DNA of 64,000 nt from Streptomyces sp. ISL-100 (GTDB taxonomy: Bacteria > Actinomycetota > Actinomycetes > Streptomycetales > Streptomycetaceae): contig NZ_JAGGOK010000027.1 of assembly GCF_018614615.1 (NCBI RefSeq), positions 1 through 64,000 of the forward strand. Reading direction: 5' to 3'. The notes below the pieces were generated by a model that worked only from the letters and a program-made list of their open reading frames with translations, made no database searches and had not been told where the DNA came from. Below, piece by piece: positions 45,272 through 53,110 of this stretch (its first letter is position 1; each line of letters begins with the position of its first letter). A program made the translations under genes and the position numbers.

Positions 45272-45281
45272 CCTCACTCCC

Positions 45282-45524
45282 ATGGACCGCCACGAACTGC
45301 GGGCCGCGCTGAGCGCGGCGGGAGTGCCCGACGACTACTTCCGCATCGAAGCCGTCCATGAACCGGCTCCCACGCCCCCCGACTTCCTGTACCTGAGGAA
45401 GTGCGGTCAGGAGGAGGGCGGGGCGTGGGAGACCGGTGCGTACGAGCGCGGTGTCTACGAGACGGTCACCCGGCATGCGAGCGAGGCCGAGGCCTGTGCG
45501 CAGCTACTGCGCCTGCTGACTTGA
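45282..45524 (+). CDS. Small acidic protein, probable immunity protein for the TNT toxin
   Basis: Protein of 80 residues, MDRHELRAALSAAGVPDDYF then a middle of PPDFLYLRKCGQEEGG and a helical end (RHASEAEACAQLLRLLT). It is acidic, cytoplasmic (no signal) and placed 10 bases after the toxin, which fits a producer-protecting immunity protein. I recognise no named family; the immunity role rests on position and size only. Confidence 0.7.
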   Translation: MDRHELRAALSAAGVPDDYFRIEAVHEPAPTPPDFLYLRKCGQEEGGAWETGAYERGVYETVTRHASEAEACAQLLRLLT

Positions 45525-45549
45525 GCCTGCCGGAGTGGCCCGGGCCCCC

Positions 45550-47097
45550 TCACTCCCATTCCACCGTCAGGGTGGCCGACGCCCCCGACTTCAGGAACAC
45601 GTACGCCGTGGTGGCGGGCGGGGATGCCAGGCGCAGACGTACCTGCGTGGTTCCCGTGTCGTTCACCGCCGTGAAGTCGGTCGACGTCTGCGCGCCGGAT
45701 GTGAACCGGCCGATCTCCGCCACTTCGGACGCCGACGCGACGGCGCTCCAGTCGTCGGCGCCCGTCGTGCAGGCGGCGCCGAAGCAGTCGGACCTGACGT
45801 CCAGGACCATACGGTTTCCGGCCGCCCACGGATCACCGCTGCCGTCGGCGTACGTCACGCTGACGTAGGCGCGCTTCACGGCAGCCCCGTCGGGGACGGA
45901 CGAGGTGTCGAACGAGAGCAGCGCGCGGTTGTGCTGCCCGTCCGCGCCCCTGCCGACTGCCACTCCGTACGTGCCCTCCAGCGTGCCGACGGCGGGTCCG
46001 ACCCCGGTCGCCGACGCCTTCACGTAACCGTCGTCCGCGGCCCGGCTCGGCACGACCACCGTTTTCGCGCCGCCTCCCGGGGGTGGTGTTCCGCCGCCGC
46101 TGAGGCCCCAGAACTGGCCGATGCGGTACGAGGCGCACAGGTTGACGTCGAGTATGTACGCGCCCGCGGTGCCGCACTGCTCGGCGCCCGCTCCGGGGTC
46201 GACCGGCTGGCCGTGGCCCATGCCGGTGATCGAGTACGTCTCGACCACCGGCCGTCCGGCGCTGTCGCGGTACACGGCGTGCGGGTAACCGGCCACGGTG
46301 TCCGTGGTGTCGGCCGTGGTGTCCGCGGCATGGACATTGGTCCACTGTTCGACTGTCTCGGTCATGTTGGCGGGCACGACCGTCGTGTCGCTCGTGCCCT
46401 GCCAGACGGAGACGGCCGGCCACGGGCCCGCGTAACCGGGATACGCGGCGCGGACCTTGTCGCCCCATGCGGCGGGCGGGAGGTTGGTTCCGGGGCTCAT
46501 GCAGGTGTAGGCGGCCGCGACGGTGGTGGCGCAGGCGTACGGCAGGCCGGCCACGGGTGCTCCGGATGCGAAGACGTCGGGGTACGCGGCCAGCATGACG
46601 TTGGTCATGGCCGCGCCGGCGGACAGCCCGGTGGCGTGCACGCGGGCGGGGTCGCTGCCCAGGTCGGACTTCATCCGGTCCGTCATCTGCTTGATCGACA
46701 GCGCCTCACCGGAACCACGCTTGATGTCCGCCGATTCGAACCAGTTGAAGCAGGAGTTGAGGTTGTTGCCCGACTGCTGCTGCGGCAGCAGGAGCGCGAA
46801 GCCCCAGCGGTCGGCCCAGGTCGTCCAGCCGGTCTCCGTGTCGAACGCGGCGGCCGACTGCGTGCAGCCGTGCATCGCCACGACGAGGGGCCGACCGGCC
46901 GGCAGGCCGTCCGGGACGTACCGGAACATCCGCAGGTTGCCCGGGTTCGTTCCGAAGCCGGTGACCTCGGTGAGCGAGGCGGCCCGGGCCGCGGGCGCGA
47001 AGGTGGTCCAGTCGGCGCCGAGCAGCGTGGCGAGCAGTGCCAGCAGCACGGTGACGGCCGAAAGTCTCATCTTCGTACGGGGTGGATCTGTGCGCAT
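45550..47097 (-). CDS. Secreted PHB-depolymerase-type esterase with C-terminal DNRLRE-like domain
   Basis: Exported esterase of 515 residues; the ATG at 47097 has GGAGGAG upstream. The signal peptide is about 10-39. The alpha/beta-hydrolase domain has the oxyanion motif LVVAMHGCTQSAAAF (about 70-84), the nucleophile in VHATGLSAGAAMTNV (about 153-167), the acid in VSVWQGTSDTTVVP and the His in ITGMGHGQPVDPG. A Gly/Pro linker (GLSGGGTPPPGGGAK) leads to a C-terminal beta domain (about 345-515) resembling DNRLRE-type modules. It would cleave polyhydroxyalkanoate or plant ester bonds outside the cell. It is monocistronic. Confidence 0.88.
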   Translation of the reverse strand: MRTDPPRTKMRLSAVTVLLALLATLLGADWTTFAPAARAASLTEVTGFGTNPGNLRMFRYVPDGLPAGRPLVVAMHGCTQSAAAFDTETGWTTWADRWGFALLLPQQQSGNNLNSCFNWFESADIKRGSGEALSIKQMTDRMKSDLGSDPARVHATGLSAGAAMTNVMLAAYPDVFASGAPVAGLPYACATTVAAAYTCMSPGTNLPPAAWGDKVRAAYPGYAGPWPAVSVWQGTSDTTVVPANMTETVEQWTNVHAADTTADTTDTVAGYPHAVYRDSAGRPVVETYSITGMGHGQPVDPGAGAEQCGTAGAYILDVNLCASYRIGQFWGLSGGGTPPPGGGAKTVVVPSRAADDGYVKASATGVGPAVGTLEGTYGVAVGRGADGQHNRALLSFDTSSVPDGAAVKRAYVSVTYADGSGDPWAAGNRMVLDVRSDCFGAACTTGADDWSAVASASEVAEIGRFTSGAQTSTDFTAVNDTGTTQVRLRLASPPATTAYVFLKSGASATLTVEWE

Positions 47098-47534
47098 GGC
47101 GGCTCCTCCAAGGGTCTCCCCCCGTACGTCCGGAATGACGGACCGTAGCGCCGCTCGTACACAACACAGGACGGGGCGACGCCACCGTCAATCACCACGC
47201 GCGGTGTGGTCCGGACACGTTGCCGTCCGCCGCGAATCCCATCCGGAAGCGATGCTTTCCAGTCGAAGCAGCGTAAGTGAGGAATGAACCACTTACTCAT
47301 GAGTGCAGGTCAGACGGTCGTTTTGCGTTGTACCACTGACGCATGTCCACATGACGGACGCCCCGTCGGGTGGCACGCATACCGCCCCCGAGCTGCCCGA
47401 ACGACCATTCGGTCTCCCCCGCCCGACCGGGGGAGGCCGGAATGAGTTGATCAGTGTGCACTCACTGTCCGCATCAGCAACACTCCTCAGCGCAACACCC
47501 CCGCAACTTATCCGCAATCAGAGGAGAGTCATTC
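47098..47534. other. Intergenic region between the esterase and the subtilisin inhibitor
   Basis: 437 bases without a credible gene. It contains the perfect palindrome ACTCATGAGT (47295-47304), a possible operator near the middle, and a GAGGAG ribosome site just before the inhibitor start. I could not pick out a convincing promoter by eye. Confidence 0.4.
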
Positions 47535-47981
47535 ATGCGTCACCTCCGGAACACGCTCGGCGCCATCGGGGCGGCCACCGTCCTCGCACTGACGGGCGCC
47601 GCCACCGCGAGCCCGGCGCAGGCGCAGCCGACCGGGACGACCAGCCTCTACGCGCCGTCCGCCTTAGTGCTCACCGTGGGTACGGGCGAGGAAGCCGGCA
47701 CGGCGACTGTCGGGCGCGCGGTGACCTTGACCTGCGCACCGACGCCCGGCGGCACCCATCCGTCGCCCGTGGCCGCCTGCGCCGAACTCCACGATGCCGG
47801 CGGCGAGTTCTCCGGCGTGATCGACACGGCGCCGCGGCGGAGCTGTACGCGCGAGTGGGACCCGCTCGTGATCACCGCCCAGGGCGTGTGGCAGGGCAAG
47901 CAGGTCTCCTGGTCGACCACCTTCGGCAACCGGTGCCTGATGGAGGGCGGCCTGGCAGAAGGTGCGCTGTTCGCCTTCTGA
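47535..47981 (+). CDS. Streptomyces subtilisin inhibitor (SSI) family protein
   Basis: Secreted protease inhibitor, 148 residues; the ATG at 47535 follows GAGGAGAG. The signal peptide is about 1-31, ending SPAQAQ. The mature domain keeps the SSI landmarks: SLYAPSALVLTVGTGEEAG, the first disulphide CAPTPGG...AAC, the reactive-site loop SCTREWDPLVIT, and CLMEGG...ALFAF at the end. Aligned to SSI, P1 is Arg followed by Glu, so trypsin-like proteases are the likely targets. It would restrain extracellular proteases of the producer. Confidence 0.92.
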   Translation: MRHLRNTLGAIGAATVLALTGAATASPAQAQPTGTTSLYAPSALVLTVGTGEEAGTATVGRAVTLTCAPTPGGTHPSPVAACAELHDAGGEFSGVIDTAPRRSCTREWDPLVITAQGVWQGKQVSWSTTFGNRCLMEGGLAEGALFAF

Positions 47982-48006
47982 CCGTGTCGTTCCCACCCAC
48001 GAGGAA

Positions 48007-48038
48007 GCCCCGACTGGTCGGGGGAAACCAGCCGGGGC
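48007..48038 (+). terminator. Terminator of the subtilisin inhibitor gene
   Basis: GCCCCGACTGGT (48007-48018) and ACCAGCCGGGGC (48027-48038) pair at 11 of 12 positions with an 8-base loop, 25 bases after the stop. Confidence 0.75.
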
Positions 48039-48464
48039 GGCAAGGGTGTGAGGAGGTGAGGCCCGGGGACGGACGCTGTCCCCTCCGTACTCACATGTAC
48101 TTGAACGGCCAACCACTCCCGGACGTTCCATTCCTCCCCCGTAACCGGGCGTGATGTGCACCACCGACCGGCGCCATGCGGAAGCCCCGCGTGGCGCCGG
48201 TTTCGCGTCCAGGGCGAGGACCTCGCGGGCGACGACAGCTTGATGCCGCACCACTGACGCGCTTTGTCCTGTGCGCGGAAGAAGTTGCGAAAGCTGGTGC
48301 GAAAGGGGTTACGCGACGGGACCGAGCCCGCTAACTTCCCTGAAATGAACCGGACGTGAATGCGTGACCGGTGACCTTTCCGGCGCGACGGCGCGCGCCT
48401 GGCTCCCCCCGGCAGGACTCCCATCCTGGTCCGCCGGACACCCCCACCCCTTCGGGAGACTTCT
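48039..48464. other. Intergenic region upstream of the sugar dehydrogenase
   Basis: About 430 bases with no gene I can support. The short frame ending near 48150 lacks coding bias. It presumably carries the promoter of the next two genes, but no clear boxes were found. A CGGGAG site precedes the GTG at 48465. Confidence 0.3.
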
Positions 48465-51308
48465 GTGCGCAAAAAACCGTTCAGACCCCGTGTGTTCCCA
48501 GCGCTCCTGCTCACAGCGTTACTCACCGCCGGATTCCTGGCGCCCGCAGGCTCCGCCTCCGCCGTCCCCCGGGACGCGGACCGAAGTACCGCGAAGGCAG
48601 CCGCGGCCGAAGAGTTCCAGCAGGTCACACTCGCCAAGGGCGTCGCGGAAACCGGCGAGCCGATGACGATGGCGGTCCTCCCCAACCGCTCCGTCCTGCA
48701 CACCTCGCGCGACGGCACGCTGCGTCTCACGGACGCGGCGGGCACAACAAAGATCGCGGGCAAGCTCGACGTCTACAGTCACGACGAGGAAGGCATCCAA
48801 GGCATCGGCGTCGCCTCGAACCGCCAGGTCTACCTCTACTACGCTCCCAAGCTCAGCACCCCGGGCGGGGACGCGCCGGGCGACGGTACGGCTGGGGACT
48901 TCACCCCCTTCGACGGCGTGAACCGGCTCTCCCGCTTCTCCCTCACCGCCGACGGAACCCTGGATCTCGCCAGCGAGAAGAAGATCCTCGACGTACCGGC
49001 ATCGCGCGGAATCTGCTGCCATGTGGGCGGTGACATCGACTTCGACGCGCAGGGCAACCTCTACCTCACCACCGGAGACGACTCGAACCCCTTCGCGTCC
49101 GACGGCTACACGCCGATCGACGAACGCGCCTCCCGCAACCCGGCGTACGACGCCCAGCGTTCGGCGGGTAACACCAATGACCTGTGCGGCAAGGTACTGC
49201 GTATCAAGGTGAACGCGGACGGCTCGTACTCCACCCCCTCGGGCAACCTGTTCGCGCCCGGCACCGCGAAAACCCGCCCGGAGATCTACGCCATGGGCTT
49301 TCGCAACCCGTTCCGGATGAGCGTCGACAAGGCCACCGGCACGGTGTATCTCGGCGACTACGGACCCGACGCCGGGACGGCGAGCGCGGCACGTGGCCCC
49401 GCCGGGCAGGTCGAGTTCAACCGCATCACGAAGGCCGGCAACTACGGCTGGCCGTACTGCACCGGCAAGAACGACGCGTACGCCGACTACAACTTCGCCA
49501 CCGGCACATCGGGCGCGAAGTTCGACTGCGCCGCCCCGAAGAACACATCGCCCCGCAACACCGGACTCACCGACCTGCCCCCGGCCCAGCCCGCCTGGAT
49601 CCCGTACGACGGCGGCTCGGTACCCGAGTTCGGCAGCGGCTCCGAATCCCCCATGGGCGGACCGGTCTACCGTTACGACGCCTCCTCCACCTCCGACGTG
49701 AAGTTCCCCCAGAGCTACGACGGGAACTTCTTCGCCGGGGAGTTCGGCCGTAAGTGGATCAAGCGGATAGCGCAAGGAAGCGACGGAACCGTACAGTCCA
49801 TCAACGCCTTCCCCTGGAACGGCACCCAGGTGATGGACATGGCCTTCGGCCCCGATGGCGCCCTGTACGTCCTGGACTACGGCACCGGTTACTTCAACGG
49901 TGACGCGAACTCCGCGCTGTACCGCATCGAGCACATCACCGGCGGCCGCTCCCCCGTCGCGCAGGCCAAGGCCGACCGCACCTCCGGCAAGGCGCCGCTC
50001 GCCGTCGCGTTCTCCTCGGCCGGCAGTTCCGACCCGGACGGCGACCCTCTCAGCTACGCGTGGAAGTTCGGCGACGGCGGCACATCGGCCGCCGCGAACC
50101 CCTCCCACACGTACACCGTCAACGGCCAGTACACCGCCGAGCTCACCGTCTCCGACGGCACCGGCAAGAGCACCACCGCCTCCGTGCAGGTGACTGTCGG
50201 CAACACGGCACCGACCGTGAAGCTGGAGCTGCCGGTGGACGGGCGCATCATCGACCCCGGCGCGGCCGTCCCGTACAAGGTGACCGTCACCGACCCGGAG
50301 GACGCCTCCATCGACTGCTCCAAGGTGAAGATCACCTTCATCGTCGGGCACGACAGCCACGGTCACCCACAGACCTCCGCGACCGGCTGCTCCGGCACCG
50401 TACAGACCATCGCGGACGGCGAGCACGACCCCAACGCGAACATCTTCGGCGTCTGGGACGCGGAGTACACCGACAAGGGAGCGAACGGCCAGCCCGCCCT
50501 GACCACCCACGCCCAGCACATCAGCCAGCCCAGCCACCGACAGGGCGAGCACTACGGCGACTCGTCGGGCGTCCAGGTCGTCAGCCACACTCCGGCCCAC
50601 GGCGGAAAGACGGTCGGCCACATCGACAACGGCGACTGGATCTCCTTCAAGCCGTACGCCCTCGACGACGCCACCCGTTTCACCGCGCGGGTCGCCTCCG
50701 CGGGCATCGGCGGCACCATTGAGGTACGGGCGGGCTCCCCCACCGGCACCGTGCTGGGCACGGCGACGGTGCCCCTGACGGGCGGCTGGGAGACGTACCA
50801 GGAGGTCAGCACCGCGCTGACCAACCGGCCCGCCGGTACGACAACGCTGTACCTCGTTTTCAAGGGCGGCCTCGGCGCGCTCTTCGACGTCGACGACTTC
50901 CGCTTCACCACGGCGGGGGCAGGTCCTCGGACGGGTGAGGTGAAGGGTGTGAACGGCAAGTGCCTGGACGTCGCCGACGGTTCGTCCGCCGACGGGACGC
51001 AGGTCCAGCTGTGGACCTGCAACGGCAGCGGCGCCCAGCAGTGGACGCTGCTCGGCGACGGCACACTGCGGGCCCTGAGCAAGTGCCTGGACATCAGCGC
51101 CGGCGACACCGCCGACGGAACCAAGATCCAGCTGTGGACGTGCAACGGCACCGGCGCGCAGCAGTGGGCGCCCCAGGCCGACGCGACCGTACGCAACCCG
51201 CAGTCCGGCAAGTGCCTCGACGCCGAGGGCGGCACCTGGAACGACGGCACGCGAGCCCATCTGTGGACCTGCCACACCGGCCCGAACCAGAAATGGACCC
51301 TGCCGTAG
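48465..51308 (+). CDS. Secreted PQQ-dependent sugar dehydrogenase-like protein with PKD, CBM6-like and ricin-B domains
   Basis: Exported multidomain protein of 947 residues, GTG start, signal peptide about 1-36. A glucose/sorbosone dehydrogenase beta-propeller fills about 45-490 (GEPMTMAVLPNRSVLHTS, GICCHVGGDIDFDAQGNLYL, AMGFRNPFRMSVDKATGTVY, VMDMAFGPDGALYVLDYGTG). A PKD domain follows (SSDPDGDPLSYAWKFGDGG, about 523-541), then a CBM6-like beta-sandwich (VGHIDNGDWISFKPYALDD) and a C-terminal ricin-B trefoil (KCLDVADGSSADGTQVQLW; about 820-947). It would oxidise sugars at a polysaccharide surface. The next gene starts 22 bases on and carries the same lectin domain. Confidence 0.92.
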   Translation: MRKKPFRPRVFPALLLTALLTAGFLAPAGSASAVPRDADRSTAKAAAAEEFQQVTLAKGVAETGEPMTMAVLPNRSVLHTSRDGTLRLTDAAGTTKIAGKLDVYSHDEEGIQGIGVASNRQVYLYYAPKLSTPGGDAPGDGTAGDFTPFDGVNRLSRFSLTADGTLDLASEKKILDVPASRGICCHVGGDIDFDAQGNLYLTTGDDSNPFASDGYTPIDERASRNPAYDAQRSAGNTNDLCGKVLRIKVNADGSYSTPSGNLFAPGTAKTRPEIYAMGFRNPFRMSVDKATGTVYLGDYGPDAGTASAARGPAGQVEFNRITKAGNYGWPYCTGKNDAYADYNFATGTSGAKFDCAAPKNTSPRNTGLTDLPPAQPAWIPYDGGSVPEFGSGSESPMGGPVYRYDASSTSDVKFPQSYDGNFFAGEFGRKWIKRIAQGSDGTVQSINAFPWNGTQVMDMAFGPDGALYVLDYGTGYFNGDANSALYRIEHITGGRSPVAQAKADRTSGKAPLAVAFSSAGSSDPDGDPLSYAWKFGDGGTSAAANPSHTYTVNGQYTAELTVSDGTGKSTTASVQVTVGNTAPTVKLELPVDGRIIDPGAAVPYKVTVTDPEDASIDCSKVKITFIVGHDSHGHPQTSATGCSGTVQTIADGEHDPNANIFGVWDAEYTDKGANGQPALTTHAQHISQPSHRQGEHYGDSSGVQVVSHTPAHGGKTVGHIDNGDWISFKPYALDDATRFTARVASAGIGGTIEVRAGSPTGTVLGTATVPLTGGWETYQEVSTALTNRPAGTTTLYLVFKGGLGALFDVDDFRFTTAGAGPRTGEVKGVNGKCLDVADGSSADGTQVQLWTCNGSGAQQWTLLGDGTLRALSKCLDISAGDTADGTKIQLWTCNGTGAQQWAPQADATVRNPQSGKCLDAEGGTWNDGTRAHLWTCHTGPNQKWTLP
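51126..51305 (+). repeat. Lectin-domain direct repeat, copy 1 (copy 2 at 52921-53100)
   Basis: The last 180 bases of this gene and of the next align without gaps at a constant offset of 1795 bases, with about 19 differences by hand count (about 89 % identity). This is far higher than the rest of the two genes, so the lectin end was duplicated or homogenised recently. Confidence 0.75.
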
Positions 51309-51330
51309 CAGGAGAGGAGGCGTAACCGAT

Positions 51331-53103
51331 ATGCGTACCACTCTCACCAAGGCCGGCTGCCGGCTCGCCGGAGCGCTGCTCTGCGTGGCTGCCGCGCCCG
51401 GTGTGGCCGCGAGCGGCGCACAGTCTCCGGACGAATCCCCTCGCACCCCCGCCCGGGCTGCGGCCGCTGCCGCGGCTGATCCGGCGTACAAGGTCCTCGC
51501 GTTCTCCAAGACGGCGGGCTTCCGTCACTCGTCCATCGCCGCCGGCCATGCCGCCCTGCGCGATCTCGGCGGCGCGAACAATTTCACCGTGGACGCCACG
51601 GAGGACTCCGCGGCCTTCACCACCGCCAACCTGGCGCAGTACAAAGCCGTGGTCTTCCTGTCGACGACCGGGGACGTGCTGAACGGCACGCAGCAGACGG
51701 CGTTCGAGCAGTACATCAAGGGCGGTGGCGGCTACGTCGGCATCCACGCGGCCGCCGACACGGAGTACGACTGGCCCTTCTACGCCGGTCTCGCCGGAGC
51801 CCTGTTCCACTCCCATCCCCACAACCAGACGGCGACGGTCAAGGTGGAGGACCGCGCCCACGACGCCACCGCCCATCTCGGCGCCACCTGGCAGCGCTTC
51901 GACGAGTGGTACAACTACCGCACCAACCCCCGTACGACGGCCCACGTCCTGGCCTCGCTCGACGAGTCCAGCTACTCGGGCGGCAACATGTCCGGCGACC
52001 ACCCGATCTCCTGGTGCAAGGGCTACGAGGGCGGCCGGGCGTTCTACACCGGCGGCGGTCACACCGACGAGTCGTACACCGAAGCGGCCTTCCGCAGGCA
52101 CCTGCTGGGTGGCATCCGGTGGGCGGCGGGCATGACGGAGGCCGACTGCCGTCCGGAGACCGGGTACACACCGCTTTTCGACGGTACGGGCACGACCGGC
52201 TGGAAGCAGGCCGGACCCGGTTCGTTCACGCTGGCCAACGGCACGCTCACGTCACAGGGCGGGCTCGGGATGCTGTGGTACTCCGCCAAGGAGTTCACCG
52301 GCGACTACTCCCTCAAGCTCGACTGGCGCATGGACGGTGACGACAACTCCGGGATCCTGGTGGGCTTCCCGGCGTCCGACGACCCCTGGTCGGCGGTCGA
52401 CCACGGGTACGAGATCCAGATCGACGCCACTGACACCGCCGACCGGACGACAGGGTCCGTGTACGGGTTCAAGTCCGCCGATGTCGCCGCCCGCGACGCC
52501 GCGCTCAACCCGCCCGGCGAGTGGAACACGTACGAGATCCGCGTGACGGGCGAACGACTGGAGGTCTTCCTGGGCGGCCGCAAGGTGAACGACTTCACCA
52601 ACGCCGACCCCGCCAGGAGCCTGCGCCAAGGGCACATCGGAATCCAGAACCACGGCGCCGACGACCAGGTGTCCTTCCGTAACGTCCGCGTCAAGACATC
52701 CGGCGGTACGCCGCCCGGTCCGCAGCCGGGGGAGGTCAAGGGCGTCAACAGCAAGTGCATGGATGTCGCCGGCGGCGCGACCGGCGACGGCACCCAGATC
52801 CAGCTGTGGACCTGCAACGGTGCCAACGCACAGGAATGGACCCGGCCCGGCGACGGCACGTTCCGGGCGCTGAACAAGTGCCTCGACGTGAGCGGTGGCG
52901 GGAGCGCCGACGGGACGAAAATCCAGCTGTGGACCTGCAACGGTACCGGCGCGCAGCAGTGGGCGCCCCAGGCCGACGCAACCGTACGCAACCCTCAGTC
53001 GGGCAAGTGCCTCGACGCCGAAGGCGCCACCTGGAACGACGGCACCCGCATCCATCTGTGGAGCTGTCACACCGGTCCCAACCAGAAATGGGTGCTGCCC
53101 TGA
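51331..53103 (+). CDS. Secreted ThuA / DUF1080 (3-keto-disaccharide hydrolase-like) protein with ricin-B domain
   Basis: Exported protein of 590 residues, signal peptide about 1-27, then an Ala/Pro-rich linker. The ThuA domain covers about 52-275 (KVLAFSKTAGFRHSSIAAGH, GGGGYVGIHAAADTEYDWPF, MSGDHPISWCKGYEGGRAFY). A DUF1080 laminin-G-like domain covers about 283-455 (YTPLFDGTGTTGWKQAGPG, YSLKLDWRMDGDDNSGILVG, YEIQIDATD). A ricin-B trefoil covers about 468-590. DUF1080/ThuA proteins act on 3-keto-glycosides, which are products of sugar dehydrogenases, so this fits a pathway with the upstream gene (inference). GGAG sites precede the ATG. Confidence 0.9.
   Translation: MRTTLTKAGCRLAGALLCVAAAPGVAASGAQSPDESPRTPARAAAAAAADPAYKVLAFSKTAGFRHSSIAAGHAALRDLGGANNFTVDATEDSAAFTTANLAQYKAVVFLSTTGDVLNGTQQTAFEQYIKGGGGYVGIHAAADTEYDWPFYAGLAGALFHSHPHNQTATVKVEDRAHDATAHLGATWQRFDEWYNYRTNPRTTAHVLASLDESSYSGGNMSGDHPISWCKGYEGGRAFYTGGGHTDESYTEAAFRRHLLGGIRWAAGMTEADCRPETGYTPLFDGTGTTGWKQAGPGSFTLANGTLTSQGGLGMLWYSAKEFTGDYSLKLDWRMDGDDNSGILVGFPASDDPWSAVDHGYEIQIDATDTADRTTGSVYGFKSADVAARDAALNPPGEWNTYEIRVTGERLEVFLGGRKVNDFTNADPARSLRQGHIGIQNHGADDQVSFRNVRVKTSGGTPPGPQPGEVKGVNSKCMDVAGGATGDGTQIQLWTCNGANAQEWTRPGDGTFRALNKCLDVSGGGSADGTKIQLWTCNGTGAQQWAPQADATVRNPQSGKCLDAEGATWNDGTRIHLWSCHTGPNQKWVLP
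52921..53100 (+). repeat. Lectin-domain direct repeat, copy 2 (copy 1 at 51126-51305)
   Basis: Partner of the repeat in the upstream dehydrogenase gene; both end exactly at their stop codons. Synonymous changes are frequent among the differences, so the protein sequence is under constraint. Confidence 0.75.
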
Positions 53104-53110
53104 GTGGTAG

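Noticed and set aside
48519..51509. Very long minus-strand open frame (about 996 codons) opposite the sugar dehydrogenase
   Set aside because: It is the antisense shadow of a clear GC-biased gene; the translation is Gly/Val/Arg-rich without domains.
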